Below the pieces are notes generated by a model. It did not search any database. It was not told where the DNA came from and saw only the letters and a program-made list of their open reading frames with translations. Below, piece by piece: positions 1 to 7,331 of a stretch of DNA of 20,702 nt. Position 1 is the stretch's first letter. Each line of letters begins with the position of its first letter. The position numbers were made by a program, and so were the translations under genes. Source of the DNA: Elusimicrobia bacterium CG06_land_8_20_14_3_00_38_11 (lineage in GTDB: Bacteria > Elusimicrobiota > UBA8919); NCBI GenBank assembly GCA_002780205.1, contig PEVQ01000056.1, positions 1 to 20,702 on the forward strand. The letters run 5' to 3'.

Positions 1-38
1 CAGGGTCTATAGATGCTGAATCAAGTTCAGCATGACAC
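1..38. repeat. Second copy of the modular hairpin repeat, cut by the window edge
   Basis: CAGGGTCTATAGA then TGCTGAA-TCAAG-TTCAGCA (14-32) and TGACAC. Its reverse complement matches the modules at 10484-10507 and 10531-10546, without the middle TCCCGG hairpin. It lies downstream of the methyltransferase-like gene, and positions 39-89 hold nothing else recognisable. Confidence 0.75.
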
Positions 39-89
39 CATCTTCCATGTAAAGTATATTCCGCTCTTGTTAGTAACTATTCAATTTTA

Positions 90-590
90 TCATTCTCTTA
101 AAATCAGAACCAAAAGTATTATTCCGATACAACCTAATATAGAATTATACTCTTTATTCTTAAAAATTGCAAGTTTTATGTCAAATTTTTCATTCTCATT
201 ATTGTATGGTTTCCACCGCGGAATCCATCTGCCGACATTTTTTTTGTAGTTAATATATTTTTCACCGAAGATTTTTGCTAATTCTTTTTCTTCCGAGTTG
301 ATTTGCAGAGTGTAAATCAACAGAAAAATTATAATTATCAGTGCTAATATGATGAAATTGCTGCTCAAAATCCCGAATCCCGCACCGATTAAAAATGAAC
401 CGGCATACAGCGGATTTCTGACATGCCGATATGGTCCCAGAATAGCCAAAACCTTGTTTTTTCTGATGTAGCCCGCCGCCCAAACCCTCAAAATCTCGCC
501 GAAAAAAATAGGCACAACACCCCACCAACACAAAATTTTTTCGGATTTTGCACTAAAATACACGACTGCTATAGCAAATAAAAGTCCCAA
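90..590 (-). CDS. Isoprenylcysteine carboxyl methyltransferase / phospholipid methyltransferase-like membrane protein
   Basis: 166 residues with the family core GPYRHVRNPLYAG (about 52-64), two hydrophobic segments around it, then EEKELAKIFGEKYINYKKNVGRWIP, the SAM-binding end typical of ICMT/PEMT-like enzymes. A last hydrophobic helix (SILGCIGIILLVLIL) closes the protein. Such bacterial proteins methylate unknown small or lipid substrates. The start is a TTG at 590 with AAGG six bases upstream, just after the lpxB stop; there is no in-frame ATG further upstream before the stop at 630. Its place at the end of the lpx operon may point to an envelope lipid substrate, but nothing in the sequence identifies it. 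Confidence 0.8.
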   Translation of the reverse strand: MGLLFAIAVVYFSAKSEKILCWWGVVPIFFGEILRVWAAGYIRKNKVLAILGPYRHVRNPLYAGSFLIGAGFGILSSNFIILALIIIIFLLIYTLQINSEEKELAKIFGEKYINYKKNVGRWIPRWKPYNNENEKFDIKLAIFKNKEYNSILGCIGIILLVLILRE

Positions 591-606
591 AAATCGCCTT
601 AAATTG

Positions 607-1713
607 TTATACAGAAAAATCCTCCAAAATTATTTTTGCCGCCCGCTTTGTCGTCCCTGCCTCGCCTAATTTTTTATTTGTTTCAACAAGTTCAGTCCGC
701 ATTTTCGTCAAAATTTGATTATTTTTCAAGATTTCAAGGCATTTTTCCGAGATTTTTTCAGCCGTTACCTCATTTTGAATCAATTCCGGGCAGATTTCCC
801 TCCCAGCAAGTATGTTCGGCATGCCTATGAATTTCGCATTTATAAGTCGCTTGGCAATCTGATATGTAAGCCAGGAAGTCCTGTATAAAATCAGCATCGG
901 CACCCCCAAAATCATATTTTCAACGGTCGCAGTGCCGGAAGAAGTAATACAAAGCGACATTTTTGACCTTTTTTCATAATCACCGTGCATAACGAACTCA
1001 ACTTTCTTCTCATCTAACTTAAAGTTATTTATAATATAATTTTTAATTTTGTCCGAAAATACGGGAATAATCGCTTTAATATCAGTAAATACATTATTTA
1101 TTTTGACATAAGCCTCATAAAATGGGATAAAATGTTTGTTTATTTCCTGAATTCTTGAGCCGGGCATGATACCTATATTGAAGAGATTAGGAGATTGGGA
1201 GATTGGGAGATTGGGGATAAGGCCTAACAAGGGATTGCCTACAAATTCGCTGGGAACCCCTGCTCTTTCATAAATTTCTTTTTCAAACGGGAAAATAACC
1301 AGCACTTTTTTGACAAATTTTTTGATTTTTTGGATTCTCCCTCCTCTTGTTGCCCATACCTGCGGCGAAATGTAGTAAATTACCGGAATTTTATGTTTTT
1401 TTGCCAATTTCGCCAGATGTATATTGTAGCCGTAATAATCTATTATTATGAGTCCTTCAGGTTTATTTTTAATGAAGAATTTTTCGGCTAAATTGAGATT
1501 TCTTTTCAAGCGTGCGAGATTTTTTACCGGCTCCCAGAAACCTATAATTGATGAATCGGCGATTTTGTCAAAAATTTCCGCCCCGGTGTTTGCCATTTTA
1601 CTTCCGCCGAAACCGGATATTCCAACTTCCGGGTTTTGAACTTTTAATTCTTTTATCAGATTCGCCCCGTGCAGATCGCCGGACGGGTCTCCCGCCGATA
1701 TGAATATTTTCAT
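607..1713 (-). CDS. lpxB: Lipid A disaccharide synthase
   Basis: 368 residues, GT19 glycosyltransferase. Signature SAGDPSGDLHGA (6-17), ISPQVWA (115-121), PGSR (184-187), SSGTATVE (258-265) and the C-terminal RTSWLTYQIAKRL, then FIGMPNILAGREICPELIQ, are all present. It joins lipid X and UDP-diacylglucosamine into the beta-1,6 disaccharide at the inner face of the membrane. GAGG lies seven bases before the ATG. The linker between the two GT-B lobes (about 165-178) is encoded by a tandem eight-base repeat that replaces the usual linker; catalytic motifs on both sides stay in frame. The next gene starts 16 bases after the stop. Confidence 0.96.
   Translation of the reverse strand: MKIFISAGDPSGDLHGANLIKELKVQNPEVGISGFGGSKMANTGAEIFDKIADSSIIGFWEPVKNLARLKRNLNLAEKFFIKNKPEGLIIIDYYGYNIHLAKLAKKHKIPVIYYISPQVWATRGGRIQKIKKFVKKVLVIFPFEKEIYERAGVPSEFVGNPLLGLIPNLPISQSPNLFNIGIMPGSRIQEINKHFIPFYEAYVKINNVFTDIKAIIPVFSDKIKNYIINNFKLDEKKVEFVMHGDYEKRSKMSLCITSSGTATVENMILGVPMLILYRTSWLTYQIAKRLINAKFIGMPNILAGREICPELIQNEVTAEKISEKCLEILKNNQILTKMRTELVETNKKLGEAGTTKRAAKIILEDFSV
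1183..1214. repeat. Octamer tandem repeat inside lpxB
   Basis: One GAGATTAG followed by three GAGATTGG units in perfect tandem on the plus strand. Eight is not a multiple of three, so gain or loss of one unit would shift the lpxB frame. It encodes the PNLPISQSPN-like linker. Confidence 0.85.
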
Positions 1714-1778
1714 TAAATATCCTCAAAAAATGTAGAAATCAAGTATTCCAAAAAATGCTTTTCCGACGGTAAAATCAA

Positions 1779-1814
1779 AACTACTTTTGTAGTTTCGTAG
1801 TTGCGAAAGTAGTT
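1779..1814. terminator. Inverted repeat between the Gfo/Idh gene and lpxB, possible weak terminator
   Basis: AACTACTTT (1779-1787) and AAAGTAGTT (1806-1814) form a nine-pair stem around an 18-base loop that itself holds two more GTAGTT words. On the minus strand the stem is followed by TTGATTTT, a modest T-run, so partial termination or RNA processing before lpxB is possible. The rest of the 133-base gap shows no promoter I trust. Confidence 0.4.
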
Positions 1815-1846
1815 GAATAGGTTTTATTTTTTTTGCGTTACTATTT

Positions 1847-2797
1847 TTAATTATTAGAAAGTTTTTTCAGTATTGCAATTGCAATTTCCAATGCGTCCCG
1901 TCCGTGCTCGCCCGTTACTATGGGCGGTTTTCCGGTTCTTATGCAGTTTATGAAATGTTCAAGTTCTCTTTTTAGCGGTTCTTCCGGTTTAAGTTTAGGT
2001 TTTATTATTTCTATATCCGACATAGAGGTTACGACATCAGATTTTTTTTTGTAAATTTTCAGCGATTGCCCGGCATAATCAAGCGAAATATAACTATCGT
2101 CCTGAAATATTCGTATTTTTCTGAATTTGTCTAACGAGACCCGTGACGCTGATATGTTTGCAACGCAGCCGTTTTCAAATTTTAACCGAACATTCGCAAT
2201 ATCCTCTTTTTGAGACAAAACTTTCGCCCCGATAGCATCCATCTGTACGATTTTTGAATTGACAAGCGTTAAAATTATGTCAATGTCGTGAATCATCAAA
2301 TCCATTACGACGCCGATGTGTGCAACCCGCGGGTCATAAGGGCCGAGCCGCTGTGCTTCAATAAATTTTGGCTGTTTTATATATTTTTGTGCCTCAATGA
2401 CCGCAGTGTTAAATCTTTCAATATGCCCGATTTGAAGTATAATATTTTTTTCGTTTGCGATTTTAAGGAGTTCTTCCGCCTGTGAAACATTATCGGTAAT
2501 CGGTTTTTCCACAAGGCAGTGAATTCCCGCATTAAGAAAATCTTTTGCTACAGTATAATGCAACGGCGTTGGAACCACGATACTTACCGCGTTAATTTTG
2601 CCGATAAGTTCTTTGTAGTCGGAAAACGGCTTCGCATTAAAATTTTTTGCGATTTTTTCAGCGCGCTTTTTATCAACATCACACACCCCGAACAGTTCAA
2701 TCCCGAGATTTCGCTCGGGACAGGCTTTCGGAATCTGTGAATACACCCGTGCATGATGCTGTCCCAATGAGCCGACCCCGATAACACCAATTTTCAT
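1847..2797 (-). CDS. Gfo/Idh/MocA-family oxidoreductase (possible UDP-sugar 3-dehydrogenase)
   Basis: 316 residues. A Rossmann fold begins with GVGSLGQHHA (7-16), followed by the catalytic-type EKP (97-99), GHIERFN (124-130) and DLMIHDID (166-173) with the conserved His. It should oxidise or reduce a sugar with NAD(P). Family members between lpxI or lpxA and lpxB occur in several phyla, and GnnA, which with the aminotransferase GnnB makes UDP-GlcNAc3N for amide-linked lipid A, belongs to this family. No aminotransferase is in this window, so the GnnA role is a hypothesis. Residues 24-32 (KACPERNLG) look like an insertion in the loop after the first helix and are encoded by a palindromic repeat. 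GGTGA four bases before the ATG acts as ribosome binding site inside the end of DUF486. Confidence 0.9.
   Translation of the reverse strand: MKIGVIGVGSLGQHHARVYSQIPKACPERNLGIELFGVCDVDKKRAEKIAKNFNAKPFSDYKELIGKINAVSIVVPTPLHYTVAKDFLNAGIHCLVEKPITDNVSQAEELLKIANEKNIILQIGHIERFNTAVIEAQKYIKQPKFIEAQRLGPYDPRVAHIGVVMDLMIHDIDIILTLVNSKIVQMDAIGAKVLSQKEDIANVRLKFENGCVANISASRVSLDKFRKIRIFQDDSYISLDYAGQSLKIYKKKSDVVTSMSDIEIIKPKLKPEEPLKRELEHFINCIRTGKPPIVTGEHGRDALEIAIAILKKLSNN
2701..2720. repeat. Palindromic repeat inserted in the Gfo/Idh gene
   Basis: TCCCGAG-ATTTCG-CTCGGGA, seven perfect pairs with a six-base loop. It codes for CPERNLGI in a loop where related proteins usually have only a few residues. Similar TCCCG...CGGGA hairpins occur at 10508-10526 and 15519-15532, outside genes. 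Confidence 0.65.
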
Positions 2798-2801
2798 AGA
2801 A

Positions 2802-3131
2802 TCACCATTTTTTGAAGATGAAGACGGCAGCCGGTATTATGAAAATGAAACCGACCAGATAGTTCCACTTGAATTCCTCTTTTAGATACAGGACGGGAAA
2901 AACAGAAAATACGATGAGGGTTATTACCTCCTGTATGGTTTTTAACTGTGCCGCGGAGAAACGGCCGTGTCCCCATCTATTGGCGGGCACCTGAAAACAA
3001 TACTCAAAAAATGCAATAAGCCAACTTATGAGAATAACTTTTCTAAGCGGCGAATTCTTGTATTTCAGATGGCCGTACCAGGCAATTGTCATAAATATGT
3101 TTGATATGGTTAATAGTAGAACTGTCGTCAT
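2802..3131 (-). CDS. DMT-superfamily small membrane protein (DUF486)
   Basis: 109 residues with about four hydrophobic segments (near 3-20, 31-47, 68-84 and 88-105). The family phrases NIFMTIAWYGHLK, FFEYCFQVPANRWG and AAQLKTIQEVITLIVF are clear. DUF486 proteins are distant relatives of small drug/metabolite exporters, and I know of no firm function. The position inside the lipid A cluster, four bases before the Gfo/Idh gene and 14 bases after lpxI, suggests a membrane step linked to lipid A or its sugar, by analogy with the four-helix flippase ArnE/ArnF. That link is inference only. No Shine-Dalgarno is seen; coupling with lpxI is likely. Confidence 0.85.
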   Translation of the reverse strand: MTTVLLLTISNIFMTIAWYGHLKYKNSPLRKVILISWLIAFFEYCFQVPANRWGHGRFSAAQLKTIQEVITLIVFSVFPVLYLKEEFKWNYLVGFIFIIPAAVFIFKKW

Positions 3132-3145
3132 TGTTTTAAAAAAAT

Positions 3146-3934
3146 TTAAACACCCACTATGCAGATTTTATATTCGTCGGATTTTTTTATCACTTCATCA
3201 ATTTCAAGAATAAGGGTTTTGGCCGACTCCACTGCCAGGACGGATACTTTTGATTCTTTCAGCGTTTCAATTGTTTTTAAGCCGATAACCGGTATGTCGA
3301 ATCTCATATCCTGTTTTGGTCTCGCAACTTTTACGACGGTAAAATTGTCCGTAATTTTTCCCGCCCGCCTGATGCACTCGTCGGTGCCTTCCATCGCCTC
3401 AACTGCAACTATTGATTTGTCTTTTACGCAGACCGTCTGTCCTATATCAAGTTTTGCGATTTCTTTTGCGATGCCGTAACCGAATTCAATGTTTTCTTTT
3501 TGTGATTTATCAGATTTGGTTTTTGTAAGAATTCCTTTTTTTGCGATGAAATCCGAAAGATATGTTGCAGACGATAAAAATTCAATTTCCTCTTTTTTTA
3601 ATTCGTCGCAGACGGCGGAAAGTATTGAGTCGGCAGTTTTTGATTTAAGTTTTGCGAGAAGTGAGATTGCTCTGAAATCTGGTTTTACCGAAAAAAGTTT
3701 TGTGTGTTTTACCTGTCCCGCCATCACGCATTTTGTAACATTTTCTTTTTTGAGGATTTCAATCAATCTGGAAAGTTGTCCTACTTTTATCCAGTATGTT
3801 TTATCGGCAATGTTTTCTATGGATTTGTCCGTCTCGTCAAAGAGAGCGACCGCAACGACTTTTTCGCCTTTTTTTTTTGCCTGTTTTGTGAAAATCAGAG
3901 GAAAGTTCCCGTTACCGGCAATAAGTCCCAACAT
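3146..3934 (-). CDS. lpxI: UDP-2,3-diacylglucosamine pyrophosphatase LpxI (DUF1009)
   Basis: 262 residues. It starts with the family motif LGLIAGNGNFP and has VAVEAMEGTDECIRRAG (177-191) and QDMRFDIPVIG, with the conserved Asp213 corresponding to the catalytic-site Asp of characterised LpxI. It hydrolyses UDP-2,3-diacylglucosamine to lipid X and UMP, replacing LpxH, which belongs to an unrelated fold. Location is cytoplasmic or membrane-peripheral. It lies between lpxA and lpxB, as in many bacteria that use LpxI. Length is normal. The start codon follows a repeat-derived leader with only a weak Shine-Dalgarno (GAG). DUF486 begins 14 bases downstream. Confidence 0.95.
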   Translation of the reverse strand: MLGLIAGNGNFPLIFTKQAKKKGEKVVAVALFDETDKSIENIADKTYWIKVGQLSRLIEILKKENVTKCVMAGQVKHTKLFSVKPDFRAISLLAKLKSKTADSILSAVCDELKKEEIEFLSSATYLSDFIAKKGILTKTKSDKSQKENIEFGYGIAKEIAKLDIGQTVCVKDKSIVAVEAMEGTDECIRRAGKITDNFTVVKVARPKQDMRFDIPVIGLKTIETLKESKVSVLAVESAKTLILEIDEVIKKSDEYKICIVGV

Positions 3935-3966
3935 TTTCTCATTTAATCATTTAGCTAAATGATTAA
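3935..3966. repeat. 24-base perfect palindrome in the lpxI leader
   Basis: TTAATCATTTAG followed at once by its exact complement CTAAATGATTAA at 3943-3966. The minus-strand leader continues as ATGAGAAA up to the lpxI ATG, identical to the leader of lpxD apart from eight extra bases. It could be a regulator site, a hairpin, or a product of a slipping octamer repeat; the third fits its relationship to the lpxD copy. The remaining gap to lpxA (3967-3999) shows nothing else. Confidence 0.7.
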
Positions 3967-3999
3967 GTATCCTTAATTTTTTGTATTTTAATTCGTTTA

Positions 4000-4791
4000 T
4001 TACTCAGCATTATTTTCAGTAATTTTTCCCGGTCTTGTAATTCCTCGTTTTGAATTTTTTATGAACGTTGTAAATTCTATAACCTCTTTTGACGGCCCTG
4101 CCGCTTCAAGTTGGTCAATTGCTTCTGCAACGGTAATGCCTGATGTAAAAATCGTTTTATATGTTGATTTGATATTGCTAATCTGTTTTTCAGTGAAACC
4201 GTGTCTTTTAATTCCCACCAGATTTAAGCCCACCAGTTTTGCCCTGTCGCCTTGCGCCTGACAAAAAGGCGGAACATCAAGAACAATCATTGCCCCGCCC
4301 CCCAGCATAGAAAATCTTCCGATTCTCACAAACTGATGAATTGCAGCGAGGCCGCCAATGACCACGAAATCACCTATTTCAACATGTCCCGCAAGCGTTA
4401 CACAGTTTGCCATAATCACATTATTTCCGACTATGCAGTCATGTGCGACATGCGAATACGACATAAAAAGACAGTTGTCACCTATGCTCGTTAAACGGCT
4501 CGCCGATGTCCCTCTGTTAAGAGTTACACATTCACGGATAATGCAATTGTTTCCGATAACAATTTTTGTCGGCTCATCCTGATACTTCAAATCCTGCGGG
4601 GCTGTGCCTATAAATGCGGAAGAAAATATTTTGCAGTTTTTCCCAATTTCTGCGTATTCTATAACAGTAAATGCTCCGATTTTTGTCCCGCTTTTTATAC
4701 AGACATTTTTTCCGATGACGGTATATGGACCGACCTCAACATCTTTTTCAATTTCCGCCGATTTATCTATTATTGCAGTTGAATGAATCAT
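4000..4791 (-). CDS. lpxA: Acyl-ACP:UDP-GlcNAc O-acyltransferase
   Basis: 263 residues. A left-handed beta-helix of hexapeptide repeats (about 1-185) is followed by a helical C-terminal domain. The catalytic His of the AHDC motif is His117, with His114, His136 and His152 (AIHQF) also kept. The GG pair that forms the acyl-length ruler in E. coli (around Gly173 there) is retained in MLGGGA. In the substrate-binding VGLNLVGIKRHGF segment the equivalents of E. coli Glu200 and Arg205 are Val and His. It performs the first step of lipid A synthesis in the cytoplasm. A clear AGGAG lies ten bases before the ATG. The Gfo/Idh gene nearby raises the question whether its sugar substrate is modified. Confidence 0.96.
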   Translation of the reverse strand: MIHSTAIIDKSAEIEKDVEVGPYTVIGKNVCIKSGTKIGAFTVIEYAEIGKNCKIFSSAFIGTAPQDLKYQDEPTKIVIGNNCIIRECVTLNRGTSASRLTSIGDNCLFMSYSHVAHDCIVGNNVIMANCVTLAGHVEIGDFVVIGGLAAIHQFVRIGRFSMLGGGAMIVLDVPPFCQAQGDRAKLVGLNLVGIKRHGFTEKQISNIKSTYKTIFTSGITVAEAIDQLEAAGPSKEVIEFTTFIKNSKRGITRPGKITENNAE

Positions 4792-4805
4792 TGTCGCTTC
4801 GCTCC

Positions 4806-4919
4806 TATCACGAATAACTTATCACGAATGCCATCACGAATTTTCACGAATCTACGGTCAGTGCAGTTTTCGTGCTGTGTTCGTGATGTTTGCCATTATT
4901 CGTGTTTAATTCGTGATTT
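4806..4919. repeat. Convergent TCACGAA / TTCGTGA repeat between lpxC-fabZ and lpxA
   Basis: Four copies of TCACGAA (near 4808, 4822, 4834 and 4844) are followed, after about 20 bases, by four copies of TTCGTG (near 4869, 4880, 4899 and 4911). The right half is complementary to the left, so the whole 114-base spacer can form one long imperfect hairpin. It runs from the last bases of the fabZ stop to just before the lpxA Shine-Dalgarno (AGGAG, ten bases before ATG). Confidence 0.8.
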
Positions 4920-6238
4920 TACGGTTTATCAACCAACACGAAACTAAATTCGGCTTCCGTCACAGGTTTACCGTCCACAAATGCACAACCCCTAACTATG
5001 CCCCTCGTCTGTTTCGCCTTTAACACTTCAACATCAAGATAAAGTGTGTCCCCGGGAAAAACAGGTTTTCTGAATTTTACATTGTTTATGGACATGAAAT
5101 ATGCGAGTTTTTTGCTTTTTAATTCCGGTTTTGAAAGAAGTAAAACACATGCGGTCTGTGCCAACGCCTCAATAATTAACACGCCGGGCATTATTGCCTG
5201 TTCCGGAAAATGTCCCTGAAAAAAAGGTTCGCCTGCAGATACATTTTTTATGCCGACAGCCCTTTTAACTTCTTCAACCAAAATTACTTTATCAACAAAA
5301 AGAAACGGGAACCGGTGCGGAATAGTTGCTTTTATTTCATTTATGTCTATCATTTTACCGTCGGGAATTTGCCATAATGACGAAGATTTTGCCGAGGCAA
5401 GCGATTGGACATTTTGAGTGGAAATAAGTTTTTTTGCAAATTCAACATTGTTTTTATGTCCGCATTTTACGGCAGTTACATCCATTTTCAGCGAACTTTC
5501 CAAAAGTGAAATGTCTCCTATCAAGTCAAGAATTTTATGGCGGACAAACTCATCTTCAAAGCGAAGTTTTGTAAGAATTTTTTTTGCGCCGATTACTACG
5601 GCATTTTCAAGCGAGCCGCCTTTTGCAAGTCCTTTATTTTTGAGCGCTTCAATTTCATAATCAAAACAGAAAGTCCGTGCCGGTGCGATTTCTTTTTCAA
5701 AAATTTCAGGTGTTATATCAAGAGATAAAAATTGATTTTTTAATAACGGATGATTATAAATAATTGTGCAGGAAATATGGAATCTGTTGGACGGACTTGC
5801 GGTTATAAGAACATCGTCGTTTTTATAGACGACAGTTTCCGAAAGATTAAAACATTTTTTTTCATTCTGCAGTTCAATTATCCCGGCTTTTTTTATAAGT
5901 TCAACAAAAGGCAGAGCGCTGCCGTCGGCAATCGGCGGTTCGTTGGAATTCATTTCAATTATTAAATTGTCTATACCAAAAGCAAATAATGCTGCAAGAA
6001 GATGTTCAACCGTATGAACAGATGTCTTTTCATCAAGTCCTACGGTCGTCCCGCGAACAGTTGTTAGAACATTTGAGATATCCGCTTTTATTTTCGGATT
6101 GTCAGGCAAATCGCATCTTACAAAAATTATTCCCATGTTTTCGGTTGCGGGTTTTAATTTAATTGAAACGTTATTGCCCGTGTGAAGTCCTGTGCCAGAA
6201 TAAGAAACCTCTTTTGAAATGGTTTTTTGTTTCCCCAT
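4919..6238 (-). CDS. lpxC/fabZ: Bifunctional UDP-3-O-acyl-GlcNAc deacetylase / 3-hydroxyacyl-ACP dehydratase
   Basis: 439 residues forming two fused enzymes. LpxC (about 1-285) has the catalytic Glu78 and zinc ligands His79 (VEHLLAAL), His234 and Asp238 (RHKILDLIGD), plus the general acid His261 (CGHKNN). It carries out the committed deacetylation of lipid A synthesis. FabZ (about 297-439) has PHRFPFLFVD, catalytic His343 in FFQGHFP and Glu357 in LIIEALAQ, fourteen residues apart as in stand-alone FabZ. It dehydrates 3-hydroxyacyl-ACP, the same pool that LpxA and LpxD draw on. Such fusions are known in Bacteroidota, Chlorobi and several candidate phyla. GAGG eight bases before the ATG is a good ribosome binding site. 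Both active sites look complete. Confidence 0.97.
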   Translation of the reverse strand: MGKQKTISKEVSYSGTGLHTGNNVSIKLKPATENMGIIFVRCDLPDNPKIKADISNVLTTVRGTTVGLDEKTSVHTVEHLLAALFAFGIDNLIIEMNSNEPPIADGSALPFVELIKKAGIIELQNEKKCFNLSETVVYKNDDVLITASPSNRFHISCTIIYNHPLLKNQFLSLDITPEIFEKEIAPARTFCFDYEIEALKNKGLAKGGSLENAVVIGAKKILTKLRFEDEFVRHKILDLIGDISLLESSLKMDVTAVKCGHKNNVEFAKKLISTQNVQSLASAKSSSLWQIPDGKMIDINEIKATIPHRFPFLFVDKVILVEEVKRAVGIKNVSAGEPFFQGHFPEQAIMPGVLIIEALAQTACVLLLSKPELKSKKLAYFMSINNVKFRKPVFPGDTLYLDVEVLKAKQTRGIVRGCAFVDGKPVTEAEFSFVLVDKP

Positions 6239-6247
6239 AAAATACCT

Positions 6248-6330
6248 CGCTGATTTACGCCGATAATAACGCTGATATACGCAGAAATTTCAGTGCCAAT
6301 CCGCGTAGAAATCAGCGTTTATCCGCGTTG
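6248..6330. repeat. Convergent ATCAGCG repeat between lpxD and lpxC-fabZ
   Basis: The right part reads ATCCGCGTAGAAATCAGCG then TTTATCCGCG (6299-6327). The left part (6248-6287) carries the complements CGCTGATTTACG, CGATAATAACGCTGATA and TACGCAGA. The arms pair imperfectly around about 11 bases. The right arm encodes the last six codons and the TGA of lpxD. The left arm ends immediately before the lpxC Shine-Dalgarno (GAGG), so an RNA fold here would sit between the two cistrons. Confidence 0.75.
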
Positions 6331-7331
6331 TTTTTAAGTTTTTTAATTTCTTCAAATAATTCAGGAAGTTTTTGTATTAACGCGTAGATTTTCATTGCAT
6401 GTTTGTGGGGTCTTGCGGGATAGCCGGAAACGGTTTCATGCGGTGCAACATCACCGATAACTCCTGACTGTGCGGCAATTACTGCTCCGTCACCGACGGT
6501 AATATGTCCTACAAGTCCCGCCTGTCCCGCAATCGTAACTCCGTTTCCTATTTTTGTGCTTCCTGAAATTCCCGCCTGCGAAACTATTATAGAATTTTCA
6601 CCGATATGGACATTGTGGGCAATTTGGACGAGGTTGTCAATTTTTGTGCCTTGTCCTATAAATGTTTTTCCGGTTGTCGCCCGGTCGATTGTAACATTGG
6701 CACCTATTTCTACATCGTCGGCAATTTCAACAATTCCTATCTGAGGGATTTTTTTAAACAAGCCGTTTTCCTGTACATATCCGAATCCGTCGGAACCGAT
6801 AACCGTTCCTGCGTGTATTATCACGTTGTTACCGATAATTATATTTTCCCTTATCGTAACATTTGAGTAAATTAGACAATTTTTTCCTATTTTTGAATTT
6901 CTACCGATATAACAATTGGGATAAATAGTTGTTCCGTCGTTAATTTTTGAATTTTCGTCAACTGCAACAAAATCAGAAATTGCCACATTTTCGCCTATTT
7001 TTGCCGATTTAGAGATTGAACAATTTTTAGAAATCCCCGATGGATGTTTTTCTATTTCTTTGGCAATATGCATAATTATTTTTGCATATGAAAGGTACGG
7101 ATTTTTTGAAACGATGGCGGGAATTTTAACTTTATCTTTCTGGGATTCCTTAATGATTATAGCAGAGGCATTTGTTGAACCGATATACTGCTCATATTTC
7201 GGATTTGATACAAAAGTAATGTCTCCCTTTTTTGCTTCGGTAATGCCGGCAACATTTGTAATAATCGTATCTTCGTTACCTAAAATCTCTCCGCCCGTTA
7301 TTTTAATAATTTCTTTCAATGTTTTCTTCAT
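6312..7331 (-). CDS. lpxD: UDP-3-O-acylglucosamine N-acyltransferase
   Basis: 339 residues. An N-terminal uridine-binding domain (about 1-100) is followed by a left-handed beta-helix of hexapeptide repeats (about 101-300) and a C-terminal helix (LIQKLPELFEEIKKL). The catalytic His239 (VQIAHNVHIG) and His276 (AGLVGHITVG) fall at the same numbers as in the E. coli enzyme. It adds the N-linked 3-hydroxyacyl chain from acyl-ACP in lipid A synthesis, in the cytoplasm. It follows skp and precedes lpxC-fabZ, the classical order. The final residues (NNADKR) and the TGA stop are encoded by an ATCAGCG-type repeat, so the extreme C-terminus is probably repeat-derived. Confidence 0.96.
   Translation of the reverse strand: MKKTLKEIIKITGGEILGNEDTIITNVAGITEAKKGDITFVSNPKYEQYIGSTNASAIIIKESQKDKVKIPAIVSKNPYLSYAKIIMHIAKEIEKHPSGISKNCSISKSAKIGENVAISDFVAVDENSKINDGTTIYPNCYIGRNSKIGKNCLIYSNVTIRENIIIGNNVIIHAGTVIGSDGFGYVQENGLFKKIPQIGIVEIADDVEIGANVTIDRATTGKTFIGQGTKIDNLVQIAHNVHIGENSIIVSQAGISGSTKIGNGVTIAGQAGLVGHITVGDGAVIAAQSGVIGDVAPHETVSGYPARPHKHAMKIYALIQKLPELFEEIKKLKNNADKR

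Noticed and set aside
3489..3962. 157-codon plus-strand ORF opposite lpxI, and other plus-strand ORFs in the window
   Set aside because: They are antisense shadows of strongly recognised genes and encode no recognisable proteins.
4806..4919. CRISPR array or phage-type iterons
   Set aside because: Words are only 7-9 bases, irregularly spaced, and flip orientation halfway; there are no uniform spacers or cas genes.
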